A stretch of 64,000 bases of DNA from assembly GCF_002407605.1 (NCBI RefSeq), contig NZ_NXGV01000002.1, forward strand, positions 124,001 to 188,000, given 5' to 3'. The position numbers and the translations under genes are program-made. The DNA comes from Marinobacter sp. ANT_B65. Its GTDB lineage: Bacteria > Pseudomonadota > Gammaproteobacteria > Pseudomonadales > Oleiphilaceae. Numbering within the stretch: the first letter of the stretch is position 1; each line of letters opens with the position of its first letter. Of the stretch, positions 25,208 through 32,340 are shown piece by piece. Below the pieces are notes generated by a model. That model was not told where the DNA came from. It searched no databases and saw only the letters and a list, made by a program, of their open reading frames with translations.

Positions 25208-26233
25208 TTGCAGTTACAATCAAAGACCAAACCAACACCCACCTCTCTTTTAAATCCAACCCTCGGATCTATCATTTTGAGCAGCTCCCATCGAGGTAAA
25301 AACAGCCGGATCAAGCGAGACCCCAAAGGCCTGCACCCGAGGAACCTGCACCGGCAAGGCTATGATTTTCCATCTCTCATACAAAGTTACCCGCCACTAA
25401 CTCCTTATGTGAAAACAAACGCTTACGGCAATCTTTCCATAAACTTTTCTGACCCACTGGCAGTAAAAGCCATAAATGCCGCGCTACTGAAGCGATACTA
25501 CAACATTATCGATTGGGATATTCCCGAGGGTGCTCTCTGCCCCCCCATCCCTGGCAGAGTTGACTATATCCACTACATCGCTGAGCTGCCCGGGATTGAC
25601 GAACCTGCCAAGGGCGCCACTGAAACCCGGCCGAGAGTCGCGCTGCTGGACATAGGAACCGGTGCGAACGGAATTTACCCGATACTAGCCTGCGCAATAT
25701 ACGGGTGGCAGTGTGTGGGTAGTGATATCAATAGTCGCTCACTTGAGAACGTTGCGTCGATTATCGCCAAAAACCCGATTCTGGAAAACAGCTTCACACT
25801 GCGTGCACAAGACAACAAAAATCACATCTTCGAGGGTATCATTCAACCGGGAGAATTCTTTGATGTCAGTGTATGCAACCCGCCTTTTCATGCTTCGCAG
25901 GATGAGGCGCTCAAAGGCAGCCAGCGCAAGCTCAACAACCTTGCCCGTAATCGCGGTGAGCAGGCACCACCCCAAACTCCCACACTCAATTTTGGTGGCA
26001 TGGAAGCCGAACTCTGGTGCAAGGGCGGCGAACGAATGTTCCTGAAGAAACTGATAAAAGAAAGCCAGACATTTTCAGCTCAATGCCGCTGGTTTACGTG
26101 CCTGGTTTCGAAAATCGAAAATATCAAACCTGCCACAAAACTGATTCGTAAGCTTGGGGCTGTTGATGTAAGGGAGATAGAAATGAAACAAGGAAACAAG
26201 GTCACGAGAATACTTGCCTGGACATTCACCTGA
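25208..26233 (+). CDS. rlmF: 23S rRNA (adenine-1618-N6)-methyltransferase RlmF
   Basis: RlmF (YbiN) N6-methylates A1618 of 23S rRNA. The conserved N-terminal KGLHPRNLHRQGYDF block, WDIPEGALCPPIPGRVDYIHY, the SAM motif LLDIGTGANGIYPILA and the catalytic NPPF (VCNPPFHAS) are all present. No ATG is available upstream of the conserved block. TTG 25208 gives 341 residues, about 35 more N-terminal residues than E. coli RlmF; other non-ATG starts inside the extension cannot be excluded, so the start is uncertain. Confidence 0.9.
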   Translation: MQLQSKTKPTPTSLLNPTLGSIILSSSHRGKNSRIKRDPKGLHPRNLHRQGYDFPSLIQSYPPLTPYVKTNAYGNLSINFSDPLAVKAINAALLKRYYNIIDWDIPEGALCPPIPGRVDYIHYIAELPGIDEPAKGATETRPRVALLDIGTGANGIYPILACAIYGWQCVGSDINSRSLENVASIIAKNPILENSFTLRAQDNKNHIFEGIIQPGEFFDVSVCNPPFHASQDEALKGSQRKLNNLARNRGEQAPPQTPTLNFGGMEAELWCKGGERMFLKKLIKESQTFSAQCRWFTCLVSKIENIKPATKLIRKLGAVDVREIEMKQGNKVTRILAWTFT

Positions 26234-26253
26234 ATCAGGTACTCACCGGTTGT

Positions 26254-26363
26254 TCAGACTGACACCCCGAAGAGCGAGCCTACTCCAGCTGTCACGGCCA
26301 TAGCCAGCGCCCCCCAAAAAGTGACCCGCGAGGCAGCTTTAAAAACCGGAGCCAGCCGATTCG
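26254..26363 (-). pseudogene. C-terminal fragment of a VIT1/CCC1-family transporter
   Basis: A minus-strand frame of about 35 codons, opened by a stop and lacking a start, ends RVTFWGALAMAVTAGVGSLFG plus a short tail. That helix is typical of the last transmembrane segment of VIT1/CCC1 iron/manganese transporters. The rest of the gene is absent, so it is a deletion remnant. The remaining 150 bp up to the next gene hold nothing I recognise. Confidence 0.4.
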
Positions 26364-26521
26364 TTGTGTTCTGTGTTTTTCAACGTGCTTCATGAAATGC
26401 CCCAGGTAACAGAATAAAAATCGCCTGATCACTCCAGGTGGTGCACAAACCTATGCCCAGATTCCCACCGATGCATACCTGTCGATAAACGAACTACATA
26501 AAATCCTGTATTTATAATACG

Positions 26522-26887
26522 TTAACGCAATTCAACACTTATAGTCCTGCCACCATATCCATGAACAGAGTCGTGAGCACGTATCGTCACAGCTTTAACC
26601 TGTTCAGGAATTTCAACTCCCGAAAGGCTTCTGGTGAACGGTTGTTCATCAACATGGGGATGATAAAGGGTTCTGGTTCCCAAAACAGTCCCGGCTTCAT
26701 CAACAACTTCCCATTTATTGGCATAGTGTTTCCATCCGCTATCTTTGTGCAACACTGACACGGTAAAGCTGAATGAATTCTTGCTGTCTTCGTTAACCTT
26801 CACTTCAACAACATCTGCCTCACCGGAAAATGAAGCAGAACTCCAAAGGATTAAAACGAAAATCAGCAGTAGTCTATGTTTCTTCAT
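26522..26887 (-). CDS. Conserved exported protein of unknown function
   Basis: A 121-residue protein with a clear signal peptide (MKKHRLLLIFVLILWSSASF, cut near FSG). The mature part is one small beta-rich domain with conserved SGWKHYANKWEVVD, GTRTLYHPHVDEQPFTRSL and AHDSVHGYGG stretches. I recognise it as a widespread hypothetical family, but no function is known. The start at 26887 follows AGGAGAG; the longer frame to 26944 lacks this. Confidence 0.75.
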   Translation of the reverse strand: MKKHRLLLIFVLILWSSASFSGEADVVEVKVNEDSKNSFSFTVSVLHKDSGWKHYANKWEVVDEAGTVLGTRTLYHPHVDEQPFTRSLSGVEIPEQVKAVTIRAHDSVHGYGGRTISVELR

Positions 26888-27003
26888 GGTGTCTCTCCTG
26901 GCCTGCTCCATCAAAGAGTAGGCGATCAGATCATTGAAGAACACACCAATGTTAGACGCCCAGCCCGATTTAAGTGCTAGAATTGCGATCAGAACTATCC
27001 TGG

Positions 27004-27011
27004 TGCTAGCA
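27004..27011. promoter_or_regulatory. Candidate GntR operator at its own gene
   Basis: GTGCTAGCAAT carries the palindrome TGCTAGCA 18 bp upstream of the GntR gene start. The same core occurs before the SDR and ABC genes of the island, pointing to autoregulation. Confidence 0.5.
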
Positions 27012-27028
27012 ATGGTGATCGAAATCTG

Positions 27029-27724
27029 ATGGGAATGTCTTCAAGAAAAAACAGTGGTAAACAACAGGAAGTTCAGCGGATTTTTGATGCGTTATCCAGC
27101 GCCATTGCCCGGCATTCGCTCCCTCCTGGTACCCGTCTGGTTGAGGCCCAGATTGTTGAGGCACTCGGTGCAAACAGAAACCACGTTCAGGCTGCCATTC
27201 AACGACTTGCACTTCAGAACATCGTTACCATTGAGCCCAATCGCGGCGCTCATGTCTCAGAGCCCTCGGCACAGGAAGCGCGGGATGTTTTCGAGGCCAG
27301 AAGGGCGGTAGAACGAGGCGTTGTGGAAAGCATCTCTCAGGAAAAAATGAAGCGTCATACCAAAGCTGTGGAAGCACATATGCACGCAGAGCATGGGGCT
27401 ACGGCCAGCGACGATCGGCGCACAATCATCCGGGAACTCTGCAATTTCCATCTTTTGCTCGGGAAGGTCTCCGAAAACAAGGTGCTGTCCAGTATTCTGG
27501 AGAACCTGATGTTGCGCAGTTCCTTAATCGTTGCACTGTATCAGCGCAATGATATTCCTGCCTGTCAACACAGTGAGCACCAGGAAATCCTGTCTGCCCT
27601 GGAATCAGGGGATAGCGGGAGGGCAGCCGCGCTCATGCTTGATCACCTGAACCACCTGGAAAGCGAGCTGCAGTTCAATGACGAAAGCAAACCCTCCATA
27701 GACCTCCGCGAGGCACTGGCCTGA
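27029..27724 (+). CDS. GntR/FadR-type (FCD) transcriptional regulator
   Basis: A 231-residue regulator with an N-terminal winged helix (about residues 10-78; ALSSAIARHSLPPGTRLVEAQ, NRNHVQAAIQRLALQNIVTIEPNRGAHV) and a C-terminal all-helical FCD ligand domain (NFHLLLGKVSENKVL, SEHQEILSALESGD, MLDHLNHLES). FCD regulators usually bind a metal and a small carboxylate from the pathway they control. It heads the catabolic island on the same strand, and its probable operator TTGCTAGCAA recurs at the island promoters. A second ATG two codons in is equally possible. Confidence 0.88.
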   Translation: MGMSSRKNSGKQQEVQRIFDALSSAIARHSLPPGTRLVEAQIVEALGANRNHVQAAIQRLALQNIVTIEPNRGAHVSEPSAQEARDVFEARRAVERGVVESISQEKMKRHTKAVEAHMHAEHGATASDDRRTIIRELCNFHLLLGKVSENKVLSSILENLMLRSSLIVALYQRNDIPACQHSEHQEILSALESGDSGRAAALMLDHLNHLESELQFNDESKPSIDLREALA

Positions 27725-27785
27725 GGAACCAGAGAAACACCGGTATGCCCTCCTGGATTACCACATCGAAGACGTGGCACTTTAT

Positions 27786-27817
27786 TTGCTAGCAATATAG
27801 TTACATTTTGCTAACAA
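27786..27817. promoter_or_regulatory. Tandem GntR operators before the SDR-dioxygenase genes
   Basis: TTGCTAGCAA (27786-27795, a perfect palindrome) and TTGCTAACAA (27808-27817) lie 22 bp apart, about two helical turns, 19 bp before the SDR start. This is a convincing tandem site for a dimeric regulator. Confidence 0.65.
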
Positions 27818-27835
27818 TATAGTGAGGACTACGTC

Positions 27836-28546
27836 ATCAAAAGCCAACGTGTACTAGTCATAGGGGGCAGCTCAGGTATTGGTGAGGCCACTGCCCTGCG
27901 GGCAGCCAGTGCTGGTGCAACAGTAACCATCGCCTCGCGCTCACCTGAACGCCTTAATGCTGCTCTGCAACGCCTGCCGACGGATGTGGCTGCACTGGAA
28001 CTTGATGTCCGGTCAGCCTCTGCCGTCGAGAGCTTCTTTAACAGCCAGGCCCCATGGGATCACGTCATTCTGGCAGGATCCTCCACTCAGGTGGGAACCG
28101 TCAAAGCGCTTCCTTTAGATCAGGCCCATGACGGTACCCAGAGTAAATTCTGGGGTGCCTACCATGTCGGTCGCAGTGCTCTCATCTGCGCGGGTGGCTC
28201 ACTAACCTTTGTCTCTGGCGTCTATGCCCAGAGACCGAACGTCAATGCTGTGCTACAAGGCGCGCTCAATGCAGCAGTTGAAGGACTTATGCGAGGGCTG
28301 GCCCTTGAGCTTGCGCCAGCAGGAATCCGGGTCAACGCTGTGTCACCCAGCACCACCGAAACGCCACTCTGGGACCGCCTTGGGCCAGAGGGCCGCGAAG
28401 CAAAATTCGAAACCATGCGACAGCGACTACCCACTGGGCGCGTAGCTGCTGCCGACGATATCGCCCACGCCATTTTGTATGTCGCGACCAACCCCTCCGC
28501 CACTGGCTCGACCGTGCTGGTGGATGGTGGTGACGCACTGGTCTAA
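27836..28546 (+). CDS. Atypical SDR-family protein, apparently with an ATC start
   Basis: A 236-residue SDR. The cofactor motif IGGSSGIGEA lies at residues 8-17, so translation must start before it, but no ATG, GTG or TTG is in frame upstream. ATC 27836 sits eight bases after AGGA and is the best candidate; the first ordinary start, GTG 27986, would remove the Rossmann motif. The usual catalytic Tyr-x3-Lys is missing: the region reads SGVYAQRPNVNAVLQGALNA, so it belongs to the divergent SDRs lacking YxxxK. The C-terminal part (IRVNAVSPSTTETPLW, TVLVDGG) is normal. The dioxygenase gene follows after 27 bp. Confidence 0.75.
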   Translation: MKSQRVLVIGGSSGIGEATALRAASAGATVTIASRSPERLNAALQRLPTDVAALELDVRSASAVESFFNSQAPWDHVILAGSSTQVGTVKALPLDQAHDGTQSKFWGAYHVGRSALICAGGSLTFVSGVYAQRPNVNAVLQGALNAAVEGLMRGLALELAPAGIRVNAVSPSTTETPLWDRLGPEGREAKFETMRQRLPTGRVAAADDIAHAILYVATNPSATGSTVLVDGGDALV

Positions 28547-28573
28547 CCCCCCATATACTCGCAGGAGCCAGCA

Positions 28574-29554
28574 ATGAAACTTTTAAATGTACCTGTCATT
28601 GACCTCGAACCCTTCCGTCTCGGCACCAAAGCCGATAAAAACCTGGTTGCGGAGGCCGTCGACCAGGCCTGTCGTGACATAGGTTTTCTTGTCATCAAAG
28701 GCCACGGCATCAGCCCTGAGCTCATTGCCCGGGCCCGCGAGGTATCCCGTGAATTCTTTGACCTTCCGATTGCAGATAAAAAAAGGGTCGCAAGGCCTTC
28801 TGTGGACGTAACCCGTGGTTATACAGGTGTGGATGAAGAATCACTTGCACGCTCCCGGGATCCGAACGCCACCGGTAGTGATCTGAACGAAAGTTTCATG
28901 ATCGGCCCCGTAGACGTACCTGACCAGGACTACGCCAGGGCTCCGGCAGCCGGCAAGCATTTTGCGCCCAACATATGGCCTGAAAAGCCGGCTGAACTGA
29001 AAGAAGTCTGGACTCTTTACTACCGGGAAATGGGGCAGCTTGCCGCCATGCTGATGCGCGTCTTTGCGCTGGCTCTGAAGCTTCCGGAAGACCACTTTGA
29101 TGCCCTGATAGACAGGCACATCAGCCGCCTTCGGGTACGCAATTACCCGGCACAACTGACGGAGCCAACCCCGGGACAGATCCGTGCGGGAGCCCACTCT
29201 GACTATGGCAGCCTCACTATTCTCGCCACCGAGGACCGGCCCGGGGGGCTGCAGGTCTGCAACGCTGAAGGCCAGTGGGTCGACGTACCCATTGTCCCGG
29301 ACTGTTTCATCATAAACATCGGCGACCTGTTGGCGCGCTGGACCAACGATACCTGGGTTTCAACACTGCATCGCGTGGTGAACCCGCCGGCGAACTCCGG
29401 CCCCGAAACCCGGCGCCAGTCTCTGGTGTTTTTCCATAACCCCAACTACGACGCAACGATCAGCAACCTGATACCCAACACAGAGGCAAAATACCCACCC
29501 ACAACATCCGGGGATCACCTGCGCGCTCTTTACGTAGCTACCCAGAACAAATAG
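28574..29554 (+). CDS. 2-oxoglutarate/Fe(II) oxygenase, isopenicillin-N-synthase-like
   Basis: A 326-residue member of the IPNS/flavonol-synthase-type 2OG-Fe(II) oxygenases. The N-terminal DIOX_N domain (VIDLEPF, ACRDIGFLVIKGHGI) precedes the jelly roll, with iron ligands His208 and Asp210 in GAHSDYGSLTIL and His266 in TLHRVVNPP, and the 2OG-binding Arg-x-Ser at RRQSLVFF (about residue 281). It is cytoplasmic, starts behind AGGAG and lies between the SDR and the ABC importer genes. It probably oxygenates the imported compound, whose identity is unknown. Confidence 0.85.
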   Translation: MKLLNVPVIDLEPFRLGTKADKNLVAEAVDQACRDIGFLVIKGHGISPELIARAREVSREFFDLPIADKKRVARPSVDVTRGYTGVDEESLARSRDPNATGSDLNESFMIGPVDVPDQDYARAPAAGKHFAPNIWPEKPAELKEVWTLYYREMGQLAAMLMRVFALALKLPEDHFDALIDRHISRLRVRNYPAQLTEPTPGQIRAGAHSDYGSLTILATEDRPGGLQVCNAEGQWVDVPIVPDCFIINIGDLLARWTNDTWVSTLHRVVNPPANSGPETRRQSLVFFHNPNYDATISNLIPNTEAKYPPTTSGDHLRALYVATQNK

Positions 29555-29623
29555 AAGGTCCGACGGAAAACCAGAGACCGGCGCCTTCAATGACCGGTCT
29601 CTGGAATCCGCCTCCCTGGCGCT

Positions 29624-30025
29624 CTATGATTCCCGGTTCAAATCCGGCGTCAGTATCCACTCGGCACTGTCATTCCAGACATCCATTCGCGTAATCTTTC
29701 CATTACGAACTTCAAATCTGTCCAGATAGCGATTACCAGCAAACGGCCGACCATCAGGCCATTCTCCATAAAGCGTACCGTTGGAATAAACCACCGCGTG
29801 ATCGGCATGCTCAGTCCAGTCGAAGGGACCCAGCTCCTTTTTTACCCAGGCATAGCGCCCACCGTTAAACTCGGTAATGGCCTGGGTGCTGGCCATGGCG
29901 CGCCCTCCAGTGAAAGTAATGCGTACGTCCGGTGCCATATAAGTGGCAGCGCGCACTGGATCCGGTGCCATAGACGCCTCCAGAAAATTGCTAACAATCT
30001 TTATTGCTTCATCTTTAGCTGACAT
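29624..30025 (-). CDS. SnoaL/NTF2-like protein
   Basis: A 133-residue NTF2-fold protein of the SnoaL-like group: N-terminal helices (DEAIKIVSNFLEASMAPDP), AATYMAPDVRITFTGG, and a C-terminal sheet with GRPFAGNRYLDRFEVRNGKITRMDVWND. Such proteins act as small isomerases, hydratases or ligand binders. It is divergent from the ABC importer operon and convergent with the dioxygenase gene, and belongs to the island by position. A TTGTTAGCAA site overlaps its first codons. Confidence 0.75.
   Translation of the reverse strand: MSAKDEAIKIVSNFLEASMAPDPVRAATYMAPDVRITFTGGRAMASTQAITEFNGGRYAWVKKELGPFDWTEHADHAVVYSNGTLYGEWPDGRPFAGNRYLDRFEVRNGKITRMDVWNDSAEWILTPDLNRES
29988..29997. promoter_or_regulatory. Possible GntR operator inside the SnoaL-like gene
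   Basis: TTGCTAACAA, identical to one of the tandem sites before the SDR gene, covers codons 10-13 of the SnoaL-like gene, 166 bp from the ABC operator. It could be a chance match to the Val-Ser-Asn codons. Confidence 0.3.
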
Positions 30026-30162
30026 TCTCGACTCTCCTGATTGGTGATCACCATCACAACAAATTTCGCGCTATTTCGGGGCAATATTATCGATAAAGTG
30101 CTTTTTTAGTGCCAAAACTCAAACTTTTACTGAATAACAGTCACATTATAGTGGCATCCATG

Positions 30163-30172
30163 TTGCTAGCAA
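30163..30172. promoter_or_regulatory. Candidate GntR operator before the ABC importer operon
   Basis: A perfect TTGCTAGCAA palindrome 36 bp upstream of the binding-protein start, within the intergenic region shared with the divergent SnoaL-like gene. Confidence 0.6.
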
Positions 30173-30208
30173 TATTTATACATACTCAAGCAAAGCTGGA
30201 GAAATGCA

Positions 30209-31387
30209 ATGCGCTTAACAAAACGGATCAAGCACTGGTTCCTGCCCCTGGCGGCGACAGGGCTACTTTCCCTGACCAGTCTGGCTCAGGCAGACGACCC
30301 TCTGAAGATAGGCCTGGTGGCATCCCTGTCCGGCCAATCAGCCAAGTCCGGTGAGGCTATTACCCGCGGGCTGACCATCGCAATCGACGAGATCAATGCC
30401 AAAGGCGGCATACTTGGCCGTCAAGTAGAGTTGTTGCGCAGAGATGATGAGAGCAACCCGAACAAAGGGCTTCTGGCCGCTCGCGAACTTGTTCAGCGAG
30501 AAGAGGTAGCCGTGCTCTTCGGCGGCCTGGATACGCCGGTATCCCTGGCTATCGTACCTCTGGCCAATCAGATGAAATTCCCGTTCATGGGCGTGTGGGC
30601 CGCTGGTACGCCAATCACCAAGAACGGCGCCGATGAGAACTACGTTTTCCGGGTGTCCGCCGTGGACGAACTTGTAGATGAAGCTCTGGTGCAATATGGC
30701 ATCGACGAATTCGGCATGAAAAAGCCAGGCATGGTCCTGATCAACAACCCCTGGGGCGAGTCCAACGAAAAGGGCTTCCGCCATGCGCTTGAATCCCGGG
30801 ATATGGAATGGGCCGGTATTGAACGGGTTGAAAGCAACGATATCGACATGGTGCCACAGCTGAGTCGCCTCAAGGCGGCTGGCGCAGATTCCCTGCTGAT
30901 GGTAGCTAATGTTGCACCGTCCGCACAGGTAGTGAAGTCCCTCGACCGCATGGGCTGGGATGTGCCAATTGTTTCCCATTGGGGCCCAGCGGGTGGCCGC
31001 TTCAGTGAACTGGCAGGAGAAAATGCTGCCAAGGTGCACTTTATCCAGACCTTTACCTTTGTTGAAAATCAGCAGGGCAAGGGTGCCGATGTATTGGCTG
31101 CCCTGAAACAGCGTTATCCGGAAATCAAGGATCTTGCGGATATCACACCCGCAGTGGGCATCGCCAACGCCTATGACGCCATGCACCTGACCGCATTGGC
31201 TATCGAAAATGCTGGCAGCACCGAAGGCCCGGCAATCCGTAAGGGTTACTTCGAGATTGCCGAGTACGATGGCCTGATCAAGAACTACCTCAAGCCCTTC
31301 TCACCCGAACAAACCGACGCCCTCGGTCCGGATGACTATCTGTTCACGCACTTTGTTGATGGCCGCATAGTTCCCGTCGATCAGTAA
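30209..31387 (+). CDS. Branched-chain amino-acid-type ABC transporter substrate-binding protein
   Basis: A 392-residue exported receptor of the LivJ/LivK type (Peripla_BP_6). The signal peptide ends around SLAQADDP. The mature part starts LKIGLVASLSGQSAKSGEAITRG and contains INAKGGILGRQVELLRRDDESNP and EEVAVLFGG, characteristic of the family. Members of this group bind amino acids, amides, urea, aromatics and nucleobase-like compounds, so the Liv name should not be read as leucine. The start has GGAG upstream. It is the first gene of a four-gene operon. Confidence 0.9.
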   Translation: MRLTKRIKHWFLPLAATGLLSLTSLAQADDPLKIGLVASLSGQSAKSGEAITRGLTIAIDEINAKGGILGRQVELLRRDDESNPNKGLLAARELVQREEVAVLFGGLDTPVSLAIVPLANQMKFPFMGVWAAGTPITKNGADENYVFRVSAVDELVDEALVQYGIDEFGMKKPGMVLINNPWGESNEKGFRHALESRDMEWAGIERVESNDIDMVPQLSRLKAAGADSLLMVANVAPSAQVVKSLDRMGWDVPIVSHWGPAGGRFSELAGENAAKVHFIQTFTFVENQQGKGADVLAALKQRYPEIKDLADITPAVGIANAYDAMHLTALAIENAGSTEGPAIRKGYFEIAEYDGLIKNYLKPFSPEQTDALGPDDYLFTHFVDGRIVPVDQ

Positions 31388-31470
31388 GTCACGGCTCTTC
31401 GAACCTCGCACTCAGCATTTGGTAACAGCCGGCCGGATCCCTGATCCGGCCGGCAGGAGGACACCGCATC

Positions 31471-32340
31471 ATGATCACCGCCAGTATTATCAGTGGCCTG
31501 GGTATGGGCAGCATGTATGCCCTGCTGGCCCTGGGGTTTCACATCACATTCATCGTTTCCCAGACGGTCAATTTTGCCCAGGGTAGCGCGATGATGGTGG
31601 GCTCCGTACTGGGCTATACCTTTTGCATTACTCTGGGCATGCCCTGGCTGGTGGCCGCCTTCCTGACCCTGTCTGTCTGCGCACTCTATGGCCTGGCCAT
31701 AGAACGTTTCCTGGTACGGCCATTCCACAGCCGGGGTTCAGAAGCCTGGTTATTGGCCACGGTTGCCGGGGGTCTGCTGGTAGACAACATAGTAATGTTC
31801 ACCTTTGGTAAAGAGCCTCGCCGGTTCATGCTCGAAGCGGTCGACCACCGCCTGGAACTGTTTGGCACAGGTATAGGCCTGATGCAGCTGATTCTTCCTG
31901 TCGTGGTAGCGGTGATAGTGCTGGCTCTGGTGCTGATCCAGCGATACACCCGCCTGGGCAAGGTGCTGGGTGCAACCGTCCAGAACCCGACTGCGGCCCG
32001 AATGATGGGTATCCACGTAACCCGGGTGGTCGCCATATCCTTTGCTGTCTCAACCGTATTTGCCGGCATTGCCGGACTTCTGATTGCCCCCCTTGTGAGT
32101 GTGCATTCAGAAATGGGCATGCTGTTTGGCCTCAAGGCCTTCGCCGTAGCCATTCTTGGCGGCATCAGCAGTCTCAATGGCGTGGTGCTGGCGGGCCTGC
32201 TGTTCGGCCTTACGGAAGCCCTGATCATTGTTTACCTGGGCTCCACTCTCTCCCAGATCCTGACCTTCAGCCTGGTCATCTTTGCCCTGGCAATACGCCC
32301 CAACGGTCTGTTCGGTTCCAAAAAGCTGGTGAAAGTATGA
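31471..32340 (+). CDS. LivH-type ABC transporter permease
   Basis: A 289-residue inner-membrane permease with about eight helices: GLGMGSMYALLALGFHITFIVSQTVNFAQG at the N-terminus, and the cytoplasmic coupling region GKVLGATVQNPTAARMMGIHVTRV, both typical of LivH. The start follows AGGAGG. Its stop overlaps the start of the fused permease-ATPase gene (ATGA). Confidence 0.92.
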   Translation: MITASIISGLGMGSMYALLALGFHITFIVSQTVNFAQGSAMMVGSVLGYTFCITLGMPWLVAAFLTLSVCALYGLAIERFLVRPFHSRGSEAWLLATVAGGLLVDNIVMFTFGKEPRRFMLEAVDHRLELFGTGIGLMQLILPVVVAVIVLALVLIQRYTRLGKVLGATVQNPTAARMMGIHVTRVVAISFAVSTVFAGIAGLLIAPLVSVHSEMGMLFGLKAFAVAILGGISSLNGVVLAGLLFGLTEALIIVYLGSTLSQILTFSLVIFALAIRPNGLFGSKKLVKV

